NCBI GenBank assembly: GCA_039024435.1
Contig: JBCCQH010000011.1
Location: 27,179-91,178, forward strand
Source: JBCCQH01 sp039024435
GTDB lineage: Bacteria; Bacteroidota; Bacteroidia; J057; JADKCL01
Reading direction: 5' to 3'
Length of the DNA: 64,000 nucleotides
Under the pieces are notes generated by a model. That model saw nothing but the letters and a program-made list of their open reading frames with translations, was not told the origin of the DNA and ran no database searches. This document shows, piece after piece, positions 34,701 through 42,805 of the stretch. Numbering within the stretch: position 1 is the first letter of the stretch; every line of letters starts with the position of its first letter. The position numbers were made by a program, and so were the translations under genes.

Positions 34701-36213
34701 CACCGATCCCACAGTAGAAGCGGGCTGGGACCGGGAGATTTGCTTGGGCGAAACCACCCTGCTGGACGCCCAAGCCGGGGGAGACTCCACAGCGACCTAT
34801 TCCTTCCTCTGGTCCCCCACCGACGGCTTTATCAGCGACAGCACCGCCGAGGATCCCATCGTCGGGCCGGATACAACCACGACCTACTACGTGATCGCCA
34901 TCACCAATTTTGGTTGCGAAAGTGCGCCCGATTCGGCGACGGTTTACTTGAAGCCTACGCCCATCGCCGAAGCGGGGCCGGACTTCTTTATCTGTGACGA
35001 TGCCTGCGACACGCTGGCGGGAAGCTATTTCTACACCACGACCGACAGCGCTCCGAATGCCAGTCAGGTCTATTTTGCATGGAGCCCGGCGGCGGACCTG
35101 AGTGCGACTACAATCCTGGATCCGGTGGTCTGCCCGCCCAATTCCGGCTGGTACTACCTCGAAGTCCGGCACCGCGATTGCATCACTCAGGATTCGGTGC
35201 TCATCACGGTGGGACCGGAAATCTCGGCGGTGGCGGGGGGCGATACCAGCGTGATCTGCGCCAATGGATCGGTGCAACTGAACGCGGACAGCAGCTTGGG
35301 AACCGAGTTTACCTGGCTGCCTCCCCTCGGATTGGATGATCCGAACTCGCCCAATCCGGTGGCGAGTCCGGATACCACGACCACCTACACCCTGATTGTG
35401 AGCGAAGGCGGCTGTTTCGATACGACCGCTTACACGATTGAGATTCTTCCGGAGCCGGTCGCCGAGTACGCGAGTTCGGCACCGGAGGGCTGTGTACCCC
35501 ACGATGTACATTTTACCAATTTGTCCCGCGACGGCATCTTCTACATCTGGGATTTCGGAGACGGTTCTCCGGTGAGCAACGAGACCCATCCGGTCCACAC
35601 CTACGCGGGCCCGGGGGCCTTTACGGTGACCTTGACCGCAGTTTCCGGCGGGGCCTGCGATGGGGTGATCGATTCGATCCGCATCGTGGTGGAAGACACG
35701 GCCCGAGCGGCATTCGGCACGAATCCGGACTTTCCGGCGCAATTGTCCTTTCCGGCAACTTCGGTAGGCTTTACGGATCGTTCCCAAAATGCCACGTCCT
35801 GGTACTGGGATTTCGGGGATGGAATCACTTCTACCGAAACCAATCCGACCCACCAATACACGGCGCCGGGTGAATATTTCGTGACGCTGGCGGTGAATTC
35901 GGCCCTGGGCTGCGTCTCGCGGGTCACCAACGGACCGTTTGTCATTGCCCTGCCAGAACTGTTCATCCCCAATGTTTTCAGTCCGAACGACGATGACATC
36001 AACGACCGATTCCTCGTGGAATACACCGGCGACCAACCTTTCCAGTTGACGGTGTACGACCGCTGGGGCGTGATGCTCTACGATGGCCGGAACAAGGTAC
36101 AGGGTTGGAACGGCAAGGATCTGAATGGCAACGATGTGGCCACCGGGGTTTACTACTACTACGTCCGGGTAGGCGACCGGGAGTACACGGGTGATTTGAC
36201 TCTGGTACGGTGA
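28747..36213 (+). CDS. Giant T9SS-secreted SprB-repeat/PKD adhesin-like protein
   Basis: About 2,488 residues from the ATG at 28747, which gives a signal peptide ending near FVRAQ. Order: a Cys-rich N-terminal domain with NTYNQCVVGSNGIVSFD (about 25-310); 13 SprB-type repeats by my count (pattern S-C-x-G-x-x-D-G ... G-G-T-x-P-Y-x-Y-x-W ... G-T-Y-x-V-T-V-T-D ... E-P); a run of Ig-like units beginning AGPD; two PKD domains with WDFGDG (about 2265 and 2360); and a C-terminal T9SS type B domain (IPNVFSPNDDDINDRF ... VYDRWGVMLYDG). Repeats 5 and 6 each contain an inserted domain of about 200 residues. Such proteins are exported by T9SS and serve in adhesion or gliding in relatives; the role here is inferred. 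Confidence 0.92.
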   Translation: MLKRIGSPLLTPLFLIGMLTATFVRAQPTISCPAVIASPDTTLACSGCVNLNATPVAGSLPTSYTVQTIPYNPWPNTGTAIIVNQDDIWSGVLPIPFNFCFYGNTYNQCVVGSNGIVSFDVGQAGGYCPWPINNPIPNPANPTNCIMGPWHDTDPSVGGIIRWSVFGTAPCRVFVVSFNTIPMFSCNNLISTQQIVIYETTNIIETYIQAKPTCTTWNSGAAIHGLHNINGTAATVVPGRNFPTQWTVNNDARRFVPSGPQNFTVNWFQVGNATPIATTQTTQVCPTVNTDYYAEVVYTNCDNSTVTVRDTVMIGVAGPQISLNPTINNPSCPGATDGTITVSPAGGLAPYTYAWSPNGGNGATTTPLGAGTYTVSVTDANNCVAIDSFTLTDPPAIQISTTSTDASCNGGSDGAASATASGGTPGYNYFWVPGNIAGPNATNLSAGTYTVFVSDQNNCLDSATVTINQPPALTTSVSATAVSCAGGGNGTATATAGGGTPPYGYLWNTNPAQTTATATGLSGGTYIVTVTDANLCPALDTITVAEPLPIIAQVNNLQNVSCNGSADGWAVVSVTGQQGPVTYTWNTNPVQTTDSASGLPPGTWTVTATDSLGCTATASVTISEPAPIGLTMNGQNISCFNAADGCANVVVTGGNGNYSYDWSNGGTVDSICNLAPGTYVVTVTDTFSTGTNNRILYFEDFDGLVNWTLNVASGSNGADHNFWVVNDNEGGLPPPACGTANNGDSTLHITSVAFPNGGAAYDAGGLCGTLFCPETNMRAESPVISTVGYSSITLEFNFIANGDSIFDNASVVMNDGSGWTTVVPSLKSNVCLNLQGEWQNFSVVLPPSADNNPNLRVGFNWTNNDDGIGTDPSVSINNVQLRTAAANTPAIFCTAVDSVTITQPDSLAATFTVIDVPCNGDSTGCIGVNLTGGNGNYSYLWSNGATSDSICGLAAGVYTLTVTDTSAVTSGSSSVTVYTEDFDGTATWNLNVPTGTLGANPNFWVINDNEGGVLPPGCGVANNGDSTLHITSFIFPTAGAAYDAGGLCGILTCPETNYRAESPTISTIGISNLTLSFDYISVGQGLIDNASVVYNDGTGWQVLNPSIKSLTCVNLQGQWTAISLALPPSCNNIPNLQVGFNWTNNDDGAGSDPSIAVNNLEIDGITAGSSTPVTCVLIDSAVVGEPPALALSINGYDASCFGTSDGAAAVSASGGTPGYSVVWNTTQTGDSISGLPAGTYTALVADTLGCLDSISVTINQPTPITLTMSSIPVTCNGDTSGCAIVTASGGSGGYTYLWSTAATNDTSCSLGAGIYTVTVTDTASAACFAIDSVVVTEPSAVSLSATATGAACSTATGTATVSASGGTAPYTYNWNTTPVQTTPTAVNLLPGVYLVTVTDTLGCTDTLNVTVPDIPAPTITLVSTMDVSCFGGNDGSATVSTAGGTPPVTVTWNSPLPQTGLTATGLPAGTYTATVTDTFGCTNAVTVTIGEPTPLTLTLSGNTATCNLSNGDATVVASGGTSPYQVLWSNAQSSNTIGGLAAGVYSVTVTDNNQCQVIDSIAIGQTGNPVQNVTAISPVSCSGGNDGAATVQVSLGVPPYTITWNTNPPQIGVNAIGLSAGTYLVTALDQNGCSATDTVIVTEPTPVSGTASATDVTCFATIPNGTAGILASGGTSPYTYAWGTTPVQTTAQATGLSPGTYSVTVTDANGCTYVDDATVGQQPVPSVVAGPDASFCEGDGGALIFATASGGVPGYYYQWWCDSTNTFCGLDSINDNDPIANPTVSTTYYVQVFDTNGCPSNIDSLFVTILPKPIVDAGPDIFLCGDSAPCQVLNPVIVNNAQLSGIYGYNWSPGAGLNDSTIATPCARPDTTTIYSLVVTDSTSGCASELTTTDTLATITVHVNPIPIAEAGPDLDICDGDSVLLQGFGTGAGPDYTYQWTPGTLVVDSTVANPIAFPPFTTIFSLVVNSNGCPSYADSVEVRVHTDPTVEAGWDREICLGETTLLDAQAGGDSTATYSFLWSPTDGFISDSTAEDPIVGPDTTTTYYVIAITNFGCESAPDSATVYLKPTPIAEAGPDFFICDDACDTLAGSYFYTTTDSAPNASQVYFAWSPAADLSATTILDPVVCPPNSGWYYLEVRHRDCITQDSVLITVGPEISAVAGGDTSVICANGSVQLNADSSLGTEFTWLPPLGLDDPNSPNPVASPDTTTTYTLIVSEGGCFDTTAYTIEILPEPVAEYASSAPEGCVPHDVHFTNLSRDGIFYIWDFGDGSPVSNETHPVHTYAGPGAFTVTLTAVSGGACDGVIDSIRIVVEDTARAAFGTNPDFPAQLSFPATSVGFTDRSQNATSWYWDFGDGITSTETNPTHQYTAPGEYFVTLAVNSALGCVSRVTNGPFVIALPELFIPNVFSPNDDDINDRFLVEYTGDQPFQLTVYDRWGVMLYDGRNKVQGWNGKDLNGNDVATGVYYYYVRVGDREYTGDLTLVR
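30803..31420 (+). other. Domain inserted inside SprB repeat 5
   Basis: Within the giant protein, the strand YVVTVTD is followed by about 205 foreign residues (YFEDFDG ... FNWTNNDDGIGTDPSVSINN) before the repeat resumes with CTAVDSVTITQP. The insert looks like a beta-sandwich of the surface-protein type. A close copy sits at the same place in the next repeat. Confidence 0.75.
31642..32265 (+). other. Domain inserted inside SprB repeat 6
   Basis: The second copy of the insert (YTEDFDG ... FNWTNNDDGAGSDPSIAVNN) again lies between the VTVTD strand and the closing CVLIDSAVVGEP strand. Shared stretches include NNGDSTLHITS and AAYDAGGLCG. Confidence 0.75.
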
Positions 36214-36378
36214 TGTGGTGAACGGTACACGGATGGAAGGGTAAACGGTGCGCGGATTTTCGGCTTGTGGGGATTGATTTGGCCGCCGTTCGCCAAGGAT
36301 ATTTGGCAGTTGGGCGAAATCCGGCGAGGTAAATCCTGAATTCTACTAACTTTGAAATGAATCTGGATTCTTAATTTG

Positions 36379-36386
36379 TATATTTG
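36379..36386 (+). promoter_or_regulatory. Bacteroidota-type -7 box (TATATTTG) for the second adhesin gene
   Basis: TATATTTG lies 36 bases before the ATG at 36423 in a short AT-rich stretch. A second match, TAACTTTG, lies at 36347-36354. This suggests the second adhesin gene has its own promoter rather than depending on read-through. Confidence 0.5.
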
Positions 36387-36422
36387 AATCGCCTAATCAG
36401 GTGTAGAATTTAAGCCTCACGC

Positions 36423-39400
36423 ATGCGTCACAATCGCTATTGTCTTTCCATATCACTTGCCACCCTATTTTTCCTATTGTTGGGACCTACCTCATTTGGG
36501 CAGTTGATCACTGTACCCAATACCAACGCAACGCAGTTGGTCAATACGCTGATCGGTCCCGGAGTATTTGTTTCTAACATCACTTCTACGTTTGCGCCCA
36601 ACTCGGTAGGGACGTTTACCAGCAATGGTTCCAATATCGGGATCAACAACGGGGTCATATTGACGTCGGGCAGCGTGGCCAATGCTCCCGGTCCCAACAA
36701 CCAAGCCGGCGCCACTACCGCCAATGGATCGCCCGGCGATCCGGATTTGAATGCGATCACCACCCCCAACCCTACGTTTGATGCGGCGATCCTTGAATTT
36801 GACTTGGTGGCCACCTGCGACACGATTCAAATCTCTTATGTGTTTGCCTCGGAAGAATATCCCGAGTTCGTGTGTTCTTCCTTCAATGACGTATTTGCGT
36901 TTTTCATTTCCGGTCCCGGGATCGTCGGGCAGCAAAACATCGCCCTCATTCCCGGCAGTACCACTCCCGTGGCCATCAACACGGTCAACAACTTTACGGG
37001 TATTCCCGGCCCGGGCTGCATCACCACGAACTCCAATTTTTACATCGACAACACCAATGGCGCAACCGTGCAGTACGATGGGTTTACCGTTCCGCTGCTG
37101 GCCAAGGCGGTGGTTCAGCCTTGTTCGACTTACCGGTTGAAGCTCGCCATCGCCGACGCGGGGGACGCCTCGCTGGACTCCGGAGTATTCTTGGAAGCGG
37201 GGGGAATCCGCTGCGCCTCGCAGATCGTACAGGTAGAATCGGAGGTAAATAGCGCCACCGCTAATTCTGCGGTCGAGGGCTGCGTGGACGGTACCTTTAC
37301 CTTTATCCGGGAAGGTGATTCCTCGCAAGCGCAAACGGTATTTTACTCCGTTGGTGGTTCGGCCACGCCCGGAGTGGATTATCCGCCCCTGCCCGGATCG
37401 GTCACTTTCCCGCCCAATGTCGATACCCTGGTCGTCACGGTCAGTGCTTTCCTCGACCAGTTGGTGGAAGGCAACGAAACGATTTTCCTCATTCTCCAGG
37501 ATACCGTCTGCCAAAACCTTCTCGCCGATACCGCGACGATCATCATTCAGGATCCTCCGACGGTAAGCGCAGGGCCGGCACAGAGCATGTGCGCCAACAG
37601 TACCATTAATATCGGCGCGCCCCCCACCCCATTCAATACATATACCTGGACCCCCGGGGCCGGACTGAGTAGTGCCACTGTGGCCGATCCTCAATTGACC
37701 CTATCGACGCCCGGCGTCTATCAGTACAATGTTGTTCTCACCGATACCAATGGCTGTACCCAGGAGGACTCGGTCGACATCACGGTCCAAGTGCTCCCGG
37801 AATCCCCCTTTAATTTCCCACAGGCCCTTTGTACGGCGCAGCCGGGAACATTTACCTACACCGGACCTTCACCGCCCACCGCCACGTACAACTGGACCTT
37901 TACCGGCGGAAATGTCATCTCGGGAACCGGTCAGGGACCCTATCAAGTCAGTTGGGCTACCCCGGGGAATTATGCAGTGACTCTGGAAGTAACCGAAGGG
38001 ATTTGTACGAGTACCATCACCTCAAATATGGTCATGGTCACGCCTCTCCCCCAGCTTGCGCTGACCGCGCAAGATGTCAGTTGCAATGGTTTTTCCGACG
38101 GGAGCATTGCGGCTACAGTCACGAGTGGTACACCCGGATTTACTTACAATTGGAGTGTGCCCGGAAGCGGCGCTACGGTTTCGGGCTTGCCCGTCGGTAC
38201 CTACCAGGCGATTGTGAGCGATTCCCTGGGTTGTGCCGATACCGCCTCAATTGCCCTGACCCAGCCGGCACCCCTGAACAATACCTTGAGCTTCACGCCC
38301 ATCCCCTGTTTTGGCGGGGCGACTTCGGCGACGGCCAATCCCACCGGCGGCACCGGTGTCTACAGCTACAACTGGTCGAATGGCGACCAAACGCAAACCG
38401 CGACTGGTCTCACCACGGGCACTTGGAGCGTCACGATCACCGACAATACTGGCGGGGTTCAGCCTTGTCAGTTTGTTGACCAAATCACCCTCAGTGAACC
38501 GTTGCCCCTGGTGGTCACTGCCTCTTCGACGATTGCTTCGTGTGGCCAAAGCAATGGTACGGCCACGGCATTTGCCACGGGTGGCACCCCACCCTACAGC
38601 TACAGTTGGACTGGGGGCGGCCTCACAGCATTCGTCAACAACCTGGCCCCCGGCACCTACACCGTCACGGTGACCGACGCCAACGGCTGTTCCACGACTG
38701 TCTCTACGGATGTATTGCAAACGCCCTTCCCGGTCGTAACCGCGGGCGCGGACACTTCCTTTTGTGAAGGTGAAGGCGGGGTGACCATCTCGGCCAGTGG
38801 CTCCAGTGGAACCACGCCTTATTACTACACTTGGTCCTGCGCGAACCCTCCCTGTGGCCTCGACTCGATCAACGACAATGATCCCCTCGCCAATCCGAGC
38901 GTGAGTCAGTGGTACTACGTTCAAATTACCGACGGAAACGGCTGTTTAAGCAATATCGACTCGGTCTTTGTAACCATCATCCCGAAACCGGTGGTGAACG
39001 CCGGACCGGACATCTTCTTGTGCGGCCTCAATGCGCCCTGCCAAGTGCTCAACCCTACCGTAAGCAGCAGCAGTGGTTTCCTCGGCTACCAATGGATTCC
39101 CGGCACCGGGCTGAATGACAGCACGATTCTCAATCCTTGTGCCCGACCCGATACCACTACCACTTACACCCTGGTCGTGACCGATTCGGCGACCGGCTGT
39201 ACGAGTGATTTTACCACCACCGATACCCTTTCGACGGTGGTGGTCCACGTCAACCCGGTTCCCATCGCAAATGCTGGGCCGGACATTGACATCTGTGAGG
39301 GCGATTCTGTGGTGCTCCAAGGTTTCGGTTTTGGGGCGGGGCCCGATTACACCTATCAGTGGAGCCCCAACAATACCCTCAGCGATTCTACCATTCCGAA

Positions 39401-41009
39401 TCCGATTGCTTTCCCGCCGCTCACCACGGAATACACCCTGATCGCAACCTCCAACGGTTGTCCGAGTACGGGAGACAATGTTTTGGTCACCGTCCACACG
39501 AATCCCACGGTGGATGCAGGCCAGGACCGGGACATCTGCCAGGGCGATTCCGCCCAACTGGACGCGGTCGCCGGAGGTGACAGCACGGCGACCTACTCTT
39601 TCTTGTGGACACCGCCGCAATTCCTGAACGATTCCACCCTGGAGGATCCATTGGCGGGCCCGAATACTACGACCATGTTCTACGTGCAGTCGACGACGAA
39701 TTTTGGCTGCCTCAGTCCGGTCGACTCTGTACTGGTGACCGTCACGTCCACTCCGGTCGCCGATGCGGGAGATCCGGTGACCATTTGTCTGGGCAATAGC
39801 GTCCAGTTGCAAGGCGGGGTAAGTTTCATTGGCACCCTGCCGCCGGCCAGCCCCAACGATATCTTTTACGATTGGGCCCCCGCGGGAGAACTGAGCGACC
39901 CCAATATTGCCGATCCGGTGCTCACCCCGACGCAAAGTGGCTGGTGGTACTTCACGGCGACGACCGGGGATTGCAGTCACACCGATTCGGTATTCATTAC
40001 CGTAATCCCCGAAATCGAAGTTGCCGTCACCGCGGATACCAATGTTACCTGTGCGGGCGACAGCGTGCTCCTGACCGCTACCGCTGGCTTGGGCGGGGCG
40101 AGCTTTACTTGGTTGCCCGCTACTGGTCTATCCGATCCATTGTCAGCCGTGACCACGGCGGCACCGGCCCAAACCACGACCTATCTAGTAATTGCGGCCG
40201 AAGGTGGCTGTGCGGATACTGCCGAAGTCACGATTGAAGTACTGCCGACTCCTCAGGCAAGTTTCCTGAGTTCATCGGGGCGGGGCTGCGTTCCCCATAC
40301 GGTCAGCTTTACCCAGACCGCGATTGATGGTACGTTCTACGTCTGGGACTTCGGCGACGGCAGTCCGGTTTCCAATGAGCAAAGCCCCCTGCACGAATAC
40401 ACCGTCCCCGGCAATTACAGTGTCAATCTGACCGTTGTTGCGCCGGGTGGCTGTTCCTCGACCTTTACCAGTTCGGACATTTTGGTGGTTGAGCCGCCGC
40501 GTGCGGATTTCCGCAGCGATCCGGAGTTTCCGGCACAAATGGCCCTTCCGGCAACGAGCGTCCAATTTTTCGACAATTCCGAAGGAGCAAGCAGTTACAC
40601 TTGGGAGTTCGGGGATGGCGCGATTTCCTCGGAGACCGATCCCACTTATACTTACCTCGGCGAGGGCAGTTACACCGTGACGCTTACGGTCACGAATGCG
40701 GAGGGCTGCCGCAATGCGGTCACCCACGGGCCTTTCGTGATCACGACGCCGGACCTGTTCATTCCCAATGTCTTCTCGCCCAACGGCGATGGCATCAATG
40801 ATCGATTCCTGGTGGAATACAATGGTTCGCAACCATTCCGAGTTCAGGTGTATGACCGCTGGGGAGTGGAGCTCTACGAGAGCCGGGACCGGGTAAAAGG
40901 CTGGAATGGCCAAAACGCTTCGGGTCTTGATGTCCCGGACGGAGTGTACTACTACCGCATCGCCGTCGGCGACAAGGAATATGCTGGCTCCGTGACGCTG
41001 GTCCGATAG
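36423..41009 (+). CDS. Giant T9SS-secreted adhesin-like protein with choice-of-anchor L, SprB and PKD domains
   Basis: 1,528 residues. Signal peptide at 1-26 (ending TSFGQ). Order: a choice-of-anchor L domain (about 30-250; SYVFASEEYPEFVCSSFNDVF is diagnostic); a Calx-beta-like domain (about 260-380; SATPGVDYPPLPGSVTF); Ig/PKD-like units; three SprB repeats (about 545-770); a run of AGPD/AGAD Ig-like units; two PKD domains with WDFGDG and WEFGDG; and a T9SS type B domain (IPNVFSPNGDGINDRF ... VYDRWGVELYE). From the unit starting near residue 770 to the end it is clearly paralogous to the preceding protein. Surface adhesion is likely. A strong terminator follows within 30 bases. Confidence 0.92.
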   Translation: MRHNRYCLSISLATLFFLLLGPTSFGQLITVPNTNATQLVNTLIGPGVFVSNITSTFAPNSVGTFTSNGSNIGINNGVILTSGSVANAPGPNNQAGATTANGSPGDPDLNAITTPNPTFDAAILEFDLVATCDTIQISYVFASEEYPEFVCSSFNDVFAFFISGPGIVGQQNIALIPGSTTPVAINTVNNFTGIPGPGCITTNSNFYIDNTNGATVQYDGFTVPLLAKAVVQPCSTYRLKLAIADAGDASLDSGVFLEAGGIRCASQIVQVESEVNSATANSAVEGCVDGTFTFIREGDSSQAQTVFYSVGGSATPGVDYPPLPGSVTFPPNVDTLVVTVSAFLDQLVEGNETIFLILQDTVCQNLLADTATIIIQDPPTVSAGPAQSMCANSTINIGAPPTPFNTYTWTPGAGLSSATVADPQLTLSTPGVYQYNVVLTDTNGCTQEDSVDITVQVLPESPFNFPQALCTAQPGTFTYTGPSPPTATYNWTFTGGNVISGTGQGPYQVSWATPGNYAVTLEVTEGICTSTITSNMVMVTPLPQLALTAQDVSCNGFSDGSIAATVTSGTPGFTYNWSVPGSGATVSGLPVGTYQAIVSDSLGCADTASIALTQPAPLNNTLSFTPIPCFGGATSATANPTGGTGVYSYNWSNGDQTQTATGLTTGTWSVTITDNTGGVQPCQFVDQITLSEPLPLVVTASSTIASCGQSNGTATAFATGGTPPYSYSWTGGGLTAFVNNLAPGTYTVTVTDANGCSTTVSTDVLQTPFPVVTAGADTSFCEGEGGVTISASGSSGTTPYYYTWSCANPPCGLDSINDNDPLANPSVSQWYYVQITDGNGCLSNIDSVFVTIIPKPVVNAGPDIFLCGLNAPCQVLNPTVSSSSGFLGYQWIPGTGLNDSTILNPCARPDTTTTYTLVVTDSATGCTSDFTTTDTLSTVVVHVNPVPIANAGPDIDICEGDSVVLQGFGFGAGPDYTYQWSPNNTLSDSTIPNPIAFPPLTTEYTLIATSNGCPSTGDNVLVTVHTNPTVDAGQDRDICQGDSAQLDAVAGGDSTATYSFLWTPPQFLNDSTLEDPLAGPNTTTMFYVQSTTNFGCLSPVDSVLVTVTSTPVADAGDPVTICLGNSVQLQGGVSFIGTLPPASPNDIFYDWAPAGELSDPNIADPVLTPTQSGWWYFTATTGDCSHTDSVFITVIPEIEVAVTADTNVTCAGDSVLLTATAGLGGASFTWLPATGLSDPLSAVTTAAPAQTTTYLVIAAEGGCADTAEVTIEVLPTPQASFLSSSGRGCVPHTVSFTQTAIDGTFYVWDFGDGSPVSNEQSPLHEYTVPGNYSVNLTVVAPGGCSSTFTSSDILVVEPPRADFRSDPEFPAQMALPATSVQFFDNSEGASSYTWEFGDGAISSETDPTYTYLGEGSYTVTLTVTNAEGCRNAVTHGPFVITTPDLFIPNVFSPNGDGINDRFLVEYNGSQPFRVQVYDRWGVELYESRDRVKGWNGQNASGLDVPDGVYYYRIAVGDKEYAGSVTLVR

Positions 41010-41034
41010 CCAAACGCTCACAATTGATAGAATA

Positions 41035-41066
41035 AAGCCCCGGTTCAGAACCGGGGCTTATTTTTT
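41035..41066 (+). terminator. Rho-independent terminator after the adhesin genes
   Basis: An 11-bp perfect stem AAGCCCCGGTT/AACCGGGGCTT (41035-41045 with 41049-41059), a three-base loop, then ATTTTTT. It starts 25 bases after the stop codon of the second adhesin. Confidence 0.93.
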
Positions 41067-41286
41067 GAGAGTGGTGATTCATTCCTTCAAGGGGGTCCAG
41101 GTACGGGCAGACTGGGCTGGGTCGGTGTCGAACATTCTCCGGTTCAGTCGAAGTGGCTTTGCCGCCGGGGGGGAGTAAACCCATCGGCAGTCTCACGCAA
41201 GATCTCGCGCGGCCACGGACACAGTTTCGGATGCAGGATGCGGCCATAGCAACGCAGAATGGGCCGGAACTGGGCTTGTTACCGGG

Positions 41287-41664
41287 CTAATTCTCATCCG
41301 GGGTCTCGCCTTTGCTGCGGGCAAATCGCTCCTCCAGCAAGGCATTGATCTTTTGTAGATATGCATTTTCTTTTTCGAGACCTTCCTTCTCTCGCTCGAG
41401 CAGGTTGCGTTCTGCGATGCACTTTGCGCAGTCGTCTTGTGGGGGGGGCCCGTCTTCAAGGGTCAAGTCGTGGCTGTAAACGCGAAAAAAATCGTAGTCC
41501 AAAGCATAGCAGAGTTTGACCAACAAACGCGTGTCGATTGACTTGCGCTTGTATATGCCGTAAACGTTCTGCTTCGAGGTATCGATCTTTGCCCCCAGTT
41601 CGGTGGGTCCAATCCTCAAATCTTTTGCACGTTGCTTGACCAGCGCCCCAATATGTATATCCAT
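41287..41664 (-). CDS. XRE-family helix-turn-helix regulator with C-terminal coiled coil
   Basis: 125 residues. Residues 1-65 form a Cro/C1-type HTH: IGALVKQRAKDLRIGPTELGAKIDTSKQNVYGIYKR, then DTRLLVKLCYALDYDFF. A short acidic/Pro linker leads to DDCAKC, a CxxC pair, and a heptad-like coiled coil (about 85-117, ERNLLEREKEGLEKENAYLQKI). The Phe-rich FFRVYS after the HTH is common in Bacteroidota regulators. It probably binds DNA as a dimer through the coiled coil. Target unknown; the divergent 700-bp AT-rich gap holds two similar palindromes. Confidence 0.88.
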   Translation of the reverse strand: MDIHIGALVKQRAKDLRIGPTELGAKIDTSKQNVYGIYKRKSIDTRLLVKLCYALDYDFFRVYSHDLTLEDGPPPQDDCAKCIAERNLLEREKEGLEKENAYLQKINALLEERFARSKGETPDEN

Positions 41665-42366
41665 GCCTAAATAAATTACATCTTTAGAAAGCTGTGCTCG
41701 TCTCGCTTACTGCCAGCTGAAGTCAACTTACCTTCAACATTTCATAGTCAGGAATACGGGATCCTTCAATCCAATTCTCATAATTAGAGCAAGCAAAAAC
41801 TTACGTTTTTACCGACCGCTGACTGAATGGATAAAAGGTCAGGAATTCATGACAGATCGGACGATAAACTAAACTTTGTCGTCAGTTAAGTACGATATTT
41901 TTGCGATAAAATCCAAAATCCAAAACATTGCTTTCCCGGCAGTGGCTCCCCAGAATGCACCTTAGTCCCCCAAAGCCTACCGCGCTGCAATCGCGGAATC
42001 GTGCCATTGAGCGCCGATTTTCCCTCTTCTACCCCAGATTGGTACGATTAAACAAAGTTCTGTGCCCTTCTTTCATTGACTCCGCAAAGCAGGAGATCCT
42101 TGCCCCCGCATTTGGCCCGTAGTCGACATATTCAATTCAACATTGAATTATTACATACCTGGATTTGCCGAATCATTAATGAATGGTTGCCGATGTTCAA
42201 TAAATATGCGATATGCGTTTAATAATTTGACAAATGATATTCATTTCATGAAAATATACTCCGCAATTTGCAGAGTGGCCCCTTCCAAGGGTCGCCACCG
42301 ATTGGTCCGGACGCAACCTTTTTTTCAGAATGGAGTATTCAGTATTGAATTAGTAAATAAAAGTAA
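41665..42366. other. AT-richer gap between regulator and membrane protein genes, with two palindromes
   Basis: 702 bp, visibly richer in A/T than the rest. It holds AATTCAA-CA-TTGAATT at 42134-42149 and ATTCA-GTAT-TGAAT at 42337-42350, the latter 17 bases upstream of the small membrane-protein gene. The short open frames inside lack any family features. Confidence 0.45.
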
Positions 42367-42735
42367 ATGGAAAAAGCGCTCATGCAAGATGCCTATCGCT
42401 CCCGAAAATACGCCAAGTTGGCCTTGTCCGTCGCGTGTGACATTATTGGGATGACGACATTTCTGATTCCCGGGGTCGGAGAAGTCGGCGACCTGATTTG
42501 GGCTCCCCTTTCTTCCGCCGTCGCATTTCTTATGTTTGGCGGAATCACCGGCGCTCTGGGAGCCACCGGAAACTTCGTCGAAGAGTTTCTCCCCGGCACG
42601 GATGTGATCCCCAGCCTGACGCTGACCTGGCTACTCAAGTACGGTGTGCTCGACAAGCATTCCTTTACCGCCTTTGCCCGGCGGCGCGCCCGGAAAAAGC
42701 AAAAAAAGAGGCTGAGAATTCCCGATCCCCGATGA
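42367..42735 (+). CDS. Small conserved membrane protein, unknown function
   Basis: 122 residues. Two hydrophobic segments (about 18-38 and 45-66) flank a GVGEVGDLIWAPLSSAV motif, followed by NFVEEFLPGTDVIPSLTLTWLLK and a very basic tail (ARRRARKKQKKRLRIP). I recall short Bacteroidota membrane proteins with a similar 'D-x-x-W-A-P ... E-E-x-L-P-G-T-D-x-I-P-T' pattern. No function is known to me. The start ATG follows an AT-rich stretch with a palindrome. Confidence 0.72.
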   Translation: MEKALMQDAYRSRKYAKLALSVACDIIGMTTFLIPGVGEVGDLIWAPLSSAVAFLMFGGITGALGATGNFVEEFLPGTDVIPSLTLTWLLKYGVLDKHSFTAFARRRARKKQKKRLRIPDPR

Positions 42736-42805
42736 ACGCCCTTTGTACCGTAACCCAAAGTAGAAATTGGAAATTTCCCGATTGGAAACTGGGAATTTTT
42801 CCCGG

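Noticed and set aside
34372..36036. 554-residue minus-strand open frame
   Set aside because: Antisense to the repeat-rich adhesin gene; repetitive codons in the sense strand keep the antisense frame open.
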